Source: Arthrobacter alpinus
GTDB lineage: Bacteria > Actinomycetota > Actinomycetes > Actinomycetales > Micrococcaceae
Assembly: GCF_900105965.1 (NCBI RefSeq)
Contig: NZ_FNTV01000001.1
Coordinates: 3,782,001 to 3,846,000, forward strand
Direction of reading: 5' to 3'
Length of the DNA stretch: 64,000 nt
The notes below the pieces were generated by a model, which had not been told where the DNA came from, ran no database searches, and saw only the letters and a list, made by a program, of their open reading frames with translations. This document shows positions 35,723 to 43,248 of the stretch, in pieces; positions within the stretch are counted from its first letter, which is position 1; the number at the start of each line of letters is the position of its first letter. A program made the translations under genes and the position numbers.

Positions 35723-37098
35723 TGAGCACAGTTACCGAGACCCCGCTGGCGCACGCCACGCTGTTCCGTTTCGCCACCGCCGGCTCCGTCGACGACGGCA
35801 AGTCCACCCTGGTGGGCCGCCTGCTCCACGATTCCAAGGCAATCCTGGCCGACACGCTCGACGCCGTCGCCCGCACCTCAGCGGACCGCGGCTTCGGCGG
35901 AGAGAACGGCAGCACGCAGAAGATCGACCTGGCGCTGCTGACCGACGGCCTGCGCGCCGAGCGTGAGCAGGGCATCACGATCGATGTGGCCTACCGCTAC
36001 TTCGCCACGGACCGCCGCAGCTTCATCCTGGCCGACTGCCCCGGACACATCCAGTACACCAAGAACACGGTGACGGGCGCGTCCACCGCGGATGCCGTCG
36101 TCGTGCTCATCGACGCACGCAAGGGTGTGCTGGAGCAGACCCGCCGGCACCTGTCGGTGCTGCGCCTGCTGCGCGTGCCCAACGTACTGGTTGCCGTGAA
36201 CAAGATTGACCTTGTGGACTTCAGTGAGGACGTCTTCCGCGCCATTGAGTCCGACGTCCAGTCAGTTGCCGCGAGCATCGGCCTCGGCGACGTGGTGGTC
36301 ATCCCGGTGTCCGCGCTGGAAGGTGACAACGTGGTGGAACGCTCCGCCCACACCCCTTGGTACACGGGCGCCAGCCTGCTGGACTTGTTGGAGACGCTGC
36401 CCACCACTGACGAGCTGGAGCGCGGCCTGGAGCCGTTCCGCTTCCCCGTCCAGCTGGTGGTCCGCCCGCAGGGTGCGCTTGCACCTGGGCTCACCCTCGC
36501 GGACGACGCCGGAGCCTCCTTCCGCGACTACCGCGCCTATGCCGGTCAGGTCGCCTCGGGCGGAGTCTCGGTGGGAGAAGCAATCACTGTTCTGCCCTCG
36601 GGCCGCACGGCCACAGTGGTGGGCATTGACTTTGCCGGCCGTTCGCTGGAGCGCGCAGTGGCCCCGCAGTCGGTATCGCTGCGCCTGAGCGAGGAGATCG
36701 ACATTGCCCGCGGCGACGTCATCGCAGCGACCGGCACCTTCGGTGAGGTCAGCCAGGACCTGTACGCCGAGCTGTGCTGGCTCTCCACCAAGCCGCTGCG
36801 CGAGGGCGCCAAGGTGCTCATCAAGCATGGAAGCAAGACCGTGCAGGGCCTCATCCGTGCCGTGACCGGCAAGCTGGACCTGGAAACCTTCGAGCTGCAG
36901 GCCGCCTCCGGACTGGACCTGAACGACATCGGAACGGCCCAGATCCGCTTGGCGTCTCCGCTGCCCGTGGAGTCCTACGCCCGCCACCGCCGCACCGGCG
37001 CGTTCCTGGTGATTGACCCGCAGGATGGCAACACGCTGGCCGCGGGCCTGGTCAACGATCACCCCGGCGACCATGAGGATGAGCGCTACAGCATCTGA
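35722..37098 (+). CDS. cysN: Sulfate adenylyltransferase subunit 1 (GTPase)
   Basis: 458 residues of the EF-Tu-like family. P-loop GSVDDGKST is at 21-29, switch II DCPGHIQYTKN near 106-116, NKIDLVD near 161-167. GTP hydrolysis drives APS formation by CysD. The length is right for CysN alone; there is no C-terminal CysC kinase domain. Last gene of the sirA-cysH-cysD-cysN operon, followed by a strong inverted repeat. Confidence 0.95.
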   Translation: MSTVTETPLAHATLFRFATAGSVDDGKSTLVGRLLHDSKAILADTLDAVARTSADRGFGGENGSTQKIDLALLTDGLRAEREQGITIDVAYRYFATDRRSFILADCPGHIQYTKNTVTGASTADAVVVLIDARKGVLEQTRRHLSVLRLLRVPNVLVAVNKIDLVDFSEDVFRAIESDVQSVAASIGLGDVVVIPVSALEGDNVVERSAHTPWYTGASLLDLLETLPTTDELERGLEPFRFPVQLVVRPQGALAPGLTLADDAGASFRDYRAYAGQVASGGVSVGEAITVLPSGRTATVVGIDFAGRSLERAVAPQSVSLRLSEEIDIARGDVIAATGTFGEVSQDLYAELCWLSTKPLREGAKVLIKHGSKTVQGLIRAVTGKLDLETFELQAASGLDLNDIGTAQIRLASPLPVESYARHRRTGAFLVIDPQDGNTLAAGLVNDHPGDHEDERYSI

Positions 37099-37111
37099 TT
37101 GCCTCCGGCCG

Positions 37112-37180
37112 AAAATGCCGCCGTTCCCGCAAATTGCCGCCGTTATAGCGTCGGCAATTTCCGGGAACGGCGGCATTTTT
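37112..37180. terminator. Long inverted repeat, probable bidirectional terminator after cysN
   Basis: Arms 37112-37139 and 37152-37179 pair over 28 bp with one mismatch and a 12-nt loop. The left arm starts with AAAA and the right arm ends in TTTTT, so a terminator hairpin with a U-run would form in the plus direction and a similar one in the minus direction. It lies 13 bp after the cysN stop. The arm length is well above usual terminators, so a mobile palindrome origin is possible. Confidence 0.75.
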
Positions 37181-37275
37181 CGTAGTGGTTGCCATTGACA
37201 CCGCCGCAGAGGTTCGTAAGCATGAAACTATCCATACAAATTCTGGGCCGTTGAGGCCGTATCGAGGGAGAAATC

Positions 37276-37707
37276 ATGCCAACGCAAGTATTCGTCAACC
37301 TTCCCACCGGCAACGTGGACCGCTCCAAGGAGTTCTTTACGGGCCTCGGCTGGAAGATCGAGCCCAACTTCACGGATGAAAACGCTGCCTGCGTTGTCAT
37401 CGACGAAAACATTTACCTCATGATGCTCACGTACGACTTCTTCGCCACGTTCACCGACAAGCCCATCATGGATCCTGCCAATCAGCTCCAGGTGCAGACA
37501 GCCCTGAGCCGTGACAGCCGTGAGGATGTCGACGCCCTGCTTGAAAAGGCGCTTGCCGCCGGCGGCAAGGAGCCCCGGCCTGCCCAGGACATGGGGTTCA
37601 TGTACTCACGCGACTTCGAGGACCCCGACGGCAACTGGTTCAGCATCCTGTGGATGGACCCGAAGGCCGCCGAACAAGGCCCGGAAGCATTCATGGCAGA
37701 ACAGTAA
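37276..37707 (+). CDS. VOC/glyoxalase-fold protein
   Basis: 143 residues. FVNLPTGNVDRSKEFFTGLGW at the N-terminus and RDFEDPDGNWFSILWMDP at about 112-129 are the two halves of a vicinal-oxygen-chelate domain, as in PhnB/glyoxalase-like proteins. The reaction is unknown. A GGGAGAA ribosome site supports the ATG. Stands alone between the cysN terminator and the NAD salvage operon. Confidence 0.88.
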   Translation: MPTQVFVNLPTGNVDRSKEFFTGLGWKIEPNFTDENAACVVIDENIYLMMLTYDFFATFTDKPIMDPANQLQVQTALSRDSREDVDALLEKALAAGGKEPRPAQDMGFMYSRDFEDPDGNWFSILWMDPKAAEQGPEAFMAEQ

Positions 37708-37747
37708 GGCAGAGCAGCTGCGCCGATAGTCGAGCTGATCGACGTTG

Positions 37748-37785
37748 GTCGAGCTTGTCGAGACACACGTCTCGACAAGCTCGAC
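37748..37785. repeat. Perfect palindromic repeat, REP-like
   Basis: GTCGAGCTTGTCGAGAC (37748-37764) and its exact inverse (37769-37785) flank a 4-nt ACAC loop, a 17-bp perfect stem. Short palindromes of the TCGACAAGCTCGA type recur in intergenic DNA of actinobacteria (from memory). It has no T-run. It sits 24 bp upstream of the pnuC operator. Confidence 0.7.
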
Positions 37786-37808
37786 AGTCTGGCGCCACAC
37801 CTGTGCTA

Positions 37809-37835
37809 GAGTTATTATCAAGTTGATAATAACTC
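37809..37835 (+). promoter_or_regulatory. 27-bp perfect palindrome upstream of pnuC, candidate NrtR operator
   Basis: GAGTTATTATCAA and TTGATAATAACTC flank a central G, a perfect 13-bp dyad. It is very AT-rich for this genome and ends 16 bp before the pnuC ATG, over the expected transcription start. The operon encodes an NrtR-type regulator as its third gene. NrtR proteins bind such palindromes upstream of NAD genes; assignment to this NrtR is inference. Confidence 0.7.
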
Positions 37836-37851
37836 TTCATAAGGGGATGCC

Positions 37852-38502
37852 ATGAATATCATCGACTGGCTCAACGCCACAGCATTCACGCTCATCAACA
37901 ACCCGGTCACGTGGGTTGAGGTCATTGGGTTCGTTACCGGTGCGGCGTGCGTGTGGGGAGTGGCTCGGCAGAAGATCTGGAACTGGCCCGTTGGCATCCT
38001 GAACAACGTTGCCTTCGCCATCTTGTTCTTGGGCGCCGGCCTCTATGGGGAAATACTCCTGCAGGTCATCTTCGCCGTGATCGCCGTCTACGGCTGGATC
38101 AAGTGGAGCCGCGGTGCAAGCGGAAGCGTCGGGAGCAACGATCTCCTCATCCGCAGTGCAACGCGAGCCGAGACACTCGCGGGGGTGGCCGCCGTCGTAC
38201 TGGCAACTGCGGCGATCGCCTACCTGCTGCACGCGGGCACGGATTCGCTGGTGCCCATCCCCGACGCATTCGTGCTGGCGGCATCGCTGGTGGCCACGTA
38301 CGCACAGGCCAAGAAGATCTTTGAGCACTGGCATGTGTGGATTGCGATTGATCTGGTCTCAATCCCGCTGTATTTCAGCCGCGGCCTGGCCCTGACCGCG
38401 ATCCTTTACATCGGCTTCCTGGGCTTGTGCATCTACGGCTTGGTGGGTTGGAACCGGATCCGCGCAACGAAGAGCCCAGAACTCGCAACGGCAGGAGTCT
38501 AG
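37852..38502 (+). CDS. pnuC: Nicotinamide riboside transporter
   Basis: 216 residues, about seven membrane segments. VWGVARQKIWNWPVGILNNVA near 35-54 is the PnuC signature containing the WNWP substrate-binding motif, and the C-terminal HWHVWIAIDLVSIPLYF is the second conserved part. It takes up nicotinamide riboside, which is trapped by phosphorylation by the RN-kinase domain of NadR encoded 2 bp downstream. AAGGGG precedes the ATG. Probably repressed by NrtR at the palindrome just upstream. Confidence 0.94.
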   Translation: MNIIDWLNATAFTLINNPVTWVEVIGFVTGAACVWGVARQKIWNWPVGILNNVAFAILFLGAGLYGEILLQVIFAVIAVYGWIKWSRGASGSVGSNDLLIRSATRAETLAGVAAVVLATAAIAYLLHAGTDSLVPIPDAFVLAASLVATYAQAKKIFEHWHVWIAIDLVSIPLYFSRGLALTAILYIGFLGLCIYGLVGWNRIRATKSPELATAGV

Positions 38503-38504
38503 CC

Positions 38505-39608
38505 ATGAATAAGAACGCGCTTGTCATCGGGAAGTTCTACCCGCCGCACGCCGGCCATCGGCACCTCATCGAGACCGCGGAGGCTGAAGCGGAACACGTT
38601 TACGTCTTGGTCCAGGGCAGCCGCTTCGAATCGCTCACAGTGGAGACTCGGGCGGCCTGGTTGAAGGAAGAGTTCGACGGCGCCAATGTCACCATAGTGC
38701 CGGTTCGCAACGACTGCCCCGTGGACTACGCCAGTGACGAGATCTGGACGGCCCAGATGGAGAACATGCGGTGGGCGCTGAAGGTTCGTGGCGTGGAGAA
38801 GATCGATGCCGTCTACAGCTCGGAAAGCTACGGGGCCCGCCTGGCCGAGGCGTTCGGTGCCATCCATGTAGCCGTAGACCCGCAACGCAGGAACCACCAC
38901 ATCAGCGGCACCGCCTGCCGTGACGACCTTGCCGAAAACTGGCAGCAAATTATCCCGGCGGCCCGGTGCGGAATGGCCGTCCGGGTGATCGTGGTGGGCG
39001 CCGAATCAACCGGCACCACTACTCTCAGCAAGGCGCTCAGCGAGCACTACCGCCCACAGTTCCCAGCCTTGGTGGATGTTCCGGAGTATGGACGGCACTA
39101 CACCTACGAGTTGCTCGAGGCGCTCCAGCGAACCAATCCGGACGCCGCTGTCGAGGATCTGGTGTGGACAGACACCGACTTTGCTGTGATCGCCGCCCGA
39201 CAAACGGAGATGGAACAAGCGGCAGCCGAATCAGCCCCTCTGGTCATCGCCGATACCGATGCCCTGGCCACGACCCTCTGGGAGCGTTACTACCTGGGGG
39301 AGGGCAGCTACGGATCGTTTGGTGCCCTGGACCGGCTGCCACACCGTGACGTGTACCTGTTGACCGATCACACGGGTGTTGACTTCGAAGACGATGGCTG
39401 GCGCGAGGGCGAACACCGTCGCCCCGAGATGACCGAATGGTTCAAGGAAGCCCTGACCGAGGAAGGGCACTCCTGGATCCTGGTCACCGGCAGCCGGGAG
39501 CGCCGCCTCGCCACAGCTACCGCCGTCATTGACGCGATTTTGGCACAGCAAGCGGCTTTCACCTCGCCCGTTTGGGCAGGTCGCACCGTCCTGGAGCAGG
39601 CCGCATGA
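38505..39608 (+). CDS. nadR: Bifunctional NMN adenylyltransferase / nicotinamide riboside kinase
   Basis: 367 residues from the ATG at 38505. The N-terminal nucleotidyltransferase domain has GKFYPPHAGH at 9-18 and an ISGTACRDD motif near 144. The C-terminal kinase domain begins near 160 with GAESTGTTTL (165-174), where Thr171 takes the place of the usual P-loop Lys. The protein phosphorylates nicotinamide riboside and adenylates NMN to NAD. There is no N-terminal DNA-binding domain like that of enterobacterial NadR, matching the separate NrtR. Its stop overlaps the nrtR start (ATGA). Confidence 0.92.
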   Translation: MNKNALVIGKFYPPHAGHRHLIETAEAEAEHVYVLVQGSRFESLTVETRAAWLKEEFDGANVTIVPVRNDCPVDYASDEIWTAQMENMRWALKVRGVEKIDAVYSSESYGARLAEAFGAIHVAVDPQRRNHHISGTACRDDLAENWQQIIPAARCGMAVRVIVVGAESTGTTTLSKALSEHYRPQFPALVDVPEYGRHYTYELLEALQRTNPDAAVEDLVWTDTDFAVIAARQTEMEQAAAESAPLVIADTDALATTLWERYYLGEGSYGSFGALDRLPHRDVYLLTDHTGVDFEDDGWREGEHRRPEMTEWFKEALTEEGHSWILVTGSRERRLATATAVIDAILAQQAAFTSPVWAGRTVLEQAA

Positions 39609-40617
39609 TCCCCGACGGCTCCCACCACTCGCAAGCTCGCGGCGGGCCCCTCGCCGCCGGGGGCCCAGCCGACGGCTCCCACCACTCGCAAGCTCGCGGC
39701 GGGCCCCTCGCCGCCGGGGGCCCAGCCGACGGCTCCCACCACTCGCAAGCTCGCGGCGGGCCCCTCGCCGCCGGGGCCCAGCCGACGGCTCCCACCACTC
39801 GCAAGCTCGCGGCGGGCCCCTCGCCGCCGGGGGCCCAGCCGACGGCTCCCACCACTCGCAAGCTCGCGGCGGGCCCCTCGCCGCCGGGGGCCCAAATGCC
39901 GAAGCCGAGTTCCTTGCCGGTTACGATCCCGCGGAGTTTCCGCCCGTCGCCCTGACCGTGGACCTAGTGGTGTTTGCCGTGGCCAAGGGGGTGCTCCACG
40001 TTGCCTTGATCGAACGCGGAGCGCAGCCGTACCTGGGCCAGTGGGCGCTGCCCGGAGGTTTTGTTGGGCCGGATGAAAATGCTCTTGGCGCCGCGTACCG
40101 CGAGCTCGAGGAGGAAACCGGGTTGGCACTGGGCGAACACCGTGTTTTTGTGGAGCAGCTGGCCACGTATAGCGAACCTGACAGGGACCCGCGCATGCGG
40201 GTTGTCTCCGTGGCGCACTTGGTCCTGTTGGAAGGCGACGGCGACACCCTGCCGGTGTTGGTTGCCGGTACTGACGCTGCCAAGGCTCAGTGGCTGCCCG
40301 TTCATGAGTTGCCCGGGGAGCAGCTGGCCTTCGACCATGCGCAGATTGTCGCGGCCGGGTTGGAACGCTTGGCCGGAAAAATGGAATACACCACCATTGC
40401 CGCCCGGCTGGTCCACGAGGAATTTACGCTGTCCGCACTCCGCGACGTTTATTCAGCCGTGTGGCAGGTGGAGCTGCCGGCGGGAAACTTCACCCGAAAA
40501 ATGCGTGCCTCCCTCACCCCCACAGGGCGAAAGATGCAGGCGGTGGGGGCTCCGGCGTCGCTCTTCACCGTGGAGAGCGAATGGATCTCGCCGCCCTGGA
40601 GCAGGCCCTCCGGGTAG
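39605..40617 (+). CDS. nrtR: Nudix-domain transcriptional regulator NrtR, frame broken in its N-terminal repeat
   Basis: The ATG at 39605 overlaps the nadR stop (ATGA). The frame from it reads through three 57-bp repeat copies, then the 56-bp third copy (G4 instead of G5 at 39773-39776) shifts it out of the Nudix frame. The Nudix domain follows in the +1 phase: TVDLVVFAVAKGVLHVALI, an intact box GFVGPDENALGAAYRELEEE with TGL, then a winged-helix domain (EEFTLSALRDVYSAVW, then NFTRKM) typical of NrtR. NrtR represses NAD salvage genes and senses ADP-ribose. A TTG-started frame from 39529 avoids the shift but overlaps nadR by 80 bp. The gene may be broken, slip-corrected or affected by a sequencing error. 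Confidence 0.8.
39614..39894 (+). repeat. 57-bp minisatellite, five copies, in the 5' part of nrtR
   Basis: Copies start at 39614, 39671, 39728, 39784 and 39841, so the periods are 57, 57, 56 and 57 bp. The unit starts GACGGCTCCCACCACTCG and contains a GCGGCG/CGCCGC dyad. Copies are otherwise identical as far as I can see, implying recent expansion. 57 is divisible by three, so all frames stay open; one missing G in copy 3 shifts phase. Confidence 0.9.
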
Positions 40618-40766
40618 CCGCTAAATGCGGCTCCTCACACCACCGGCGGAACCGAACGGCACGCGCGATCGTTGGGCTGGACAAGCCCTGCGAAGGTGGG
40701 AGAATTTGATCAAGGACCGGGTTCATCACCGGCTCTGACAATGGCGAGGGGGACACCATCACACAC

Positions 40767-41780
40767 TTGGCCGTGGAGGACGCGGGATTTGTAGTGGACA
40801 CCGATCAATTCCAGGAAGAGGCCCTAAACAACGCGGCTCAGGCAATTCGCAACACCATCCTCAGCCGTCTCCATGACGACGGGCTCAACCATCACGATGT
40901 GCAGTTCCGGGTCAAGGCGCCCGAATCTGCCGCGGAGAAAATGGCTCGCCGGGATGAAAACGGGCAGCTCAAGTACCCGGGTGGTCTGGAACGTCTCGAC
41001 GACCTGATCGGGATGCGGGTCATCCTGTATGTGGAGAGCGACATCGAGGCAGTGGCCATCGCGCTCAGCAGTCAGTTCGCCTGCCTCGACGATGAAGACA
41101 AAACCGCCATGATGCGCAAGAACGGCGGCATTGGCTACGCCGGCCGTCACCTGACCCTTCAAGTCCCCGCCGAGAATCCGCCCAGCGGCTGCCGGGACTA
41201 CATTGGCCGCCGCTTTGAGGTGCAAATCCGCACGGTTCTCCAGCACGCCTGGGCGGAGTTTGAACACGACATCCGGTTCAAGGGTTCAAGCGGTGACAAC
41301 GCGGAAATCAGCCGTGCGTTCACCATGGCCTCCACACTCATTGAGCTGGCCGACCAGCAGTTCGTCAACATCAGTGACATCCTCAAACGCATCCAATCCG
41401 AGGGGACGCCCGAGGCAGCCCCGGTGTCGAGAAAGCTCGACGCCGGTACGCTCCAAGGTGTGCTGACCCGCGCCTTCCCCGACTCCCGCAGCAGCAAGGT
41501 CAACCAGTACGACTGGATGGTGAACGTCCTCGCCGCCAACGGCATAGATACGGTCAACGCCGCAGAGGACTGGTTCAACGCCATCGATCCCCGCGAGGTG
41601 TCCAAGGTGATGGGATACCGCTTCTCCCCGGGGCAGGTCCGGATCGCCGATGACCTCCTGCTGAAATTCTTTGGGGAGTCCTATGTGGACGCCACCAAGG
41701 AAGTTGGCAGTGACACCAACCGGGAAACGAAGCTGCGCTCGCGGCTGCGCAGGATCCGCACAGAACGGGACCACGCCTAG
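40767..41780 (+). CDS. RelA/SpoT-domain protein, putative (p)ppGpp synthetase
   Basis: 337 residues from a TTG at 40767 (GTG at 40773 also possible; a strong GAGGGGG lies upstream). The synthetase domain shows VQFRVKAPESAAEKMARR near 47-64, LDDLIGMRVILYVES near 77-91, GGIGYAGRHLTLQV (the YxSxH loop altered to YAGRH) and the catalytic Glu in RRFEVQIRTVLQHAWAEFEHD. No HD hydrolase domain, TGS or ACT domain is present. The C-terminal 150 residues are unfamiliar. It would make alarmones under some stress if active. Start assignment is uncertain. Confidence 0.8.
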   Translation: MAVEDAGFVVDTDQFQEEALNNAAQAIRNTILSRLHDDGLNHHDVQFRVKAPESAAEKMARRDENGQLKYPGGLERLDDLIGMRVILYVESDIEAVAIALSSQFACLDDEDKTAMMRKNGGIGYAGRHLTLQVPAENPPSGCRDYIGRRFEVQIRTVLQHAWAEFEHDIRFKGSSGDNAEISRAFTMASTLIELADQQFVNISDILKRIQSEGTPEAAPVSRKLDAGTLQGVLTRAFPDSRSSKVNQYDWMVNVLAANGIDTVNAAEDWFNAIDPREVSKVMGYRFSPGQVRIADDLLLKFFGESYVDATKEVGSDTNRETKLRSRLRRIRTERDHA

Positions 41781-42283
41781 CCCTGTGTTGCCGCCCATTG
41801 AGCAACCCGCGCGGTACTTTCCTCCTCGGAAATATCCTCCACGCGGGTCATGATGGACCACCGGACCCCAAACGGATCCCGGATACTGGCAAAACGATCG
41901 CCCGAAACAAAATTCGTGGCGGGCTCTCGTACCGTGGCACCAGCCGTGACCGCCCGCTCAAGCACAGCATCGACGTCGGCGCAGTACAGGCCCAGTGAAT
42001 AACAATCGTCCTCACCGTCAGGGGCGGGAACCAAATGGTAATCGGGGCTCGGCTCGCCAAGTTGCATACGGCCGTTGGCGAACTCGAGCTCGGCATGGGC
42101 CACCACGCCGTCGAACTCGGTGACCGAGACGGTCCGGGCCCCAAAAACATCCTGGTAAAACGCAATGGCCTCGGCCGCCCGTGGGATGCTCAGGAACGGG
42201 GTCAGGCTCGTGAAACCATCGGGCACCCCATGAGTCGTGTTCTGTCCATGGGCGGCGGTCGCTGTTTCTTGTGAATTAGTCAT
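41777..42283 (-). CDS. VOC/PhnB-like protein
   Basis: 168 residues from the ATG at 42283. LTPFLSIPRAAEAIAFYQDVF near 27-47 and FASIRDPFGVRWSIMTRVED near the C-terminus form a PhnB/glyoxalase-type VOC domain. Reaction unknown. It is divergent from an AraC regulator across 72 bp, which may control it, and converges with the RelA-like gene (4-bp overlap). Confidence 0.88.
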   Translation of the reverse strand: MTNSQETATAAHGQNTTHGVPDGFTSLTPFLSIPRAAEAIAFYQDVFGARTVSVTEFDGVVAHAELEFANGRMQLGEPSPDYHLVPAPDGEDDCYSLGLYCADVDAVLERAVTAGATVREPATNFVSGDRFASIRDPFGVRWSIMTRVEDISEEESTARVAQWAATQG

Positions 42284-42343
42284 GCAATTGAGGCTACGCA
42301 GCCGCACTAAAAGGTGATTGTAGATTCACGACTTCATGGTCCA

Positions 42344-42349
42344 TAGACT
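42344..42349 (+). promoter_or_regulatory. Candidate leaderless -10 box for the AraC gene
   Basis: TAGACT ends 6 nt before the GTG at 42356, and no ribosome-binding site is evident. Confidence 0.45.
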
Positions 42350-42355
42350 GGCGGG

Positions 42356-43162
42356 GTGCCCAGCTCCTTCAAAGGGATCCTGTATCCCGCCAGCCTGCCA
42401 ACCTTCCACCGCCTGCCCGCGCCCCCTCACCTCGACCACCTGGTTCAGTGGTTTTGGATTCCGGAATGGGACATTGAACCAGGCCGGAGCTCGCGGCAGC
42501 AGCTGATTGCCTTTGCGGCGTGCAACCTTGTGGTCCAACGGGAGCGGCTTGAACTCGCCGGACCAACAACTCGGCTCTCACACCAAGACCTGACGGGCAG
42601 GGGATGGGCAGTTGGCGCGCTATTGCGCCCAGCCGCCGTTCCCTTCTTCACCGGGAATCCGGCCACGTTGCGGGATGTAAAAGTTGACCTTGAGTTGCCC
42701 GAGCTTCAGGACGCCGTGGTTCATGCCATGGAAGGGCCGGCTGCGGGGATGCCTCCTGAAAGCCGGCGCGAAAACGCTGTCGCCGCATTTTCTGCGTGGC
42801 TTGCCACCATCATCACGGACGTTTCCCCGGAGGCTTTGGTCGCCAACTCCATGGTGGAGTTGATCGCCAGCAACGCAAGCGTGGTCCGGATCGAAGACGC
42901 GGCAGCCCGGTTGTCCATGTCCACCCGGACCCTGCAACGTCTCTCGCAAAAGTATGTGGGCCTTAGCCCCTCGGTGCTGATCCGTCGCCGGCGCCTCCAA
43001 GAAGCGGCCGAGCGTACCCGCACACAACCCGAGGCGGACCTGGCAAGCATTGCCATTGAATTCGGCTACGTGGATCAGGCACATCTCACCAATGATTTTC
43101 AGAAAGTCCTGGGGCTGACGCCGGGCAGCTACCGGCGTTCGATGGGCCAAACAGACAAATAA
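42356..43162 (+). CDS. AraC-family transcriptional regulator
   Basis: 268 residues. An N-terminal cupin-like sensing region (about 1-150) with YPASLPTFHRLPAPPHLDHL is followed by a C-terminal AraC domain: RIEDAAARLSMSTRTLQRLS is the first helix-turn-helix and LASIAIEFGYVDQAHLTNDF the second, ending in PGSYRRS. It probably regulates the divergent VOC gene, or its own synthesis. Ligand unknown. Confidence 0.9.
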   Translation: MPSSFKGILYPASLPTFHRLPAPPHLDHLVQWFWIPEWDIEPGRSSRQQLIAFAACNLVVQRERLELAGPTTRLSHQDLTGRGWAVGALLRPAAVPFFTGNPATLRDVKVDLELPELQDAVVHAMEGPAAGMPPESRRENAVAAFSAWLATIITDVSPEALVANSMVELIASNASVVRIEDAAARLSMSTRTLQRLSQKYVGLSPSVLIRRRRLQEAAERTRTQPEADLASIAIEFGYVDQAHLTNDFQKVLGLTPGSYRRSMGQTDK

Positions 43163-43170
43163 GAGGCTTT

Positions 43171-43242
43171 TGTGACGCGGCGTGAATTCTCGTGACCCTG
43201 CGCGTCAGAGTCGTTGAGCGCCTTCGCGAATTTCCCTACCGT
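43171..43242 (+). promoter_or_regulatory. Sulfur transporter promoter with shared motif (site A)
   Basis: TGACG at 43173 and GTGAC at 43192 form the TGACG-N14-GTRA direct repeat, with GCGTGAA between. TTGAGC (43214-43219) and TACCGT (43237-43242) are separated by 17 bp, and the -10 ends 6 nt before the ATG. The block 43171-43217 is 36 of 47 identical to 44400-44446. Confidence 0.65.
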
Positions 43243-43248
43243 TGAGCC

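Noticed and set aside
39614..39894. CRISPR-like array
   Set aside because: The units are contiguous 57-bp copies without unique spacers and lie inside a coding gene.
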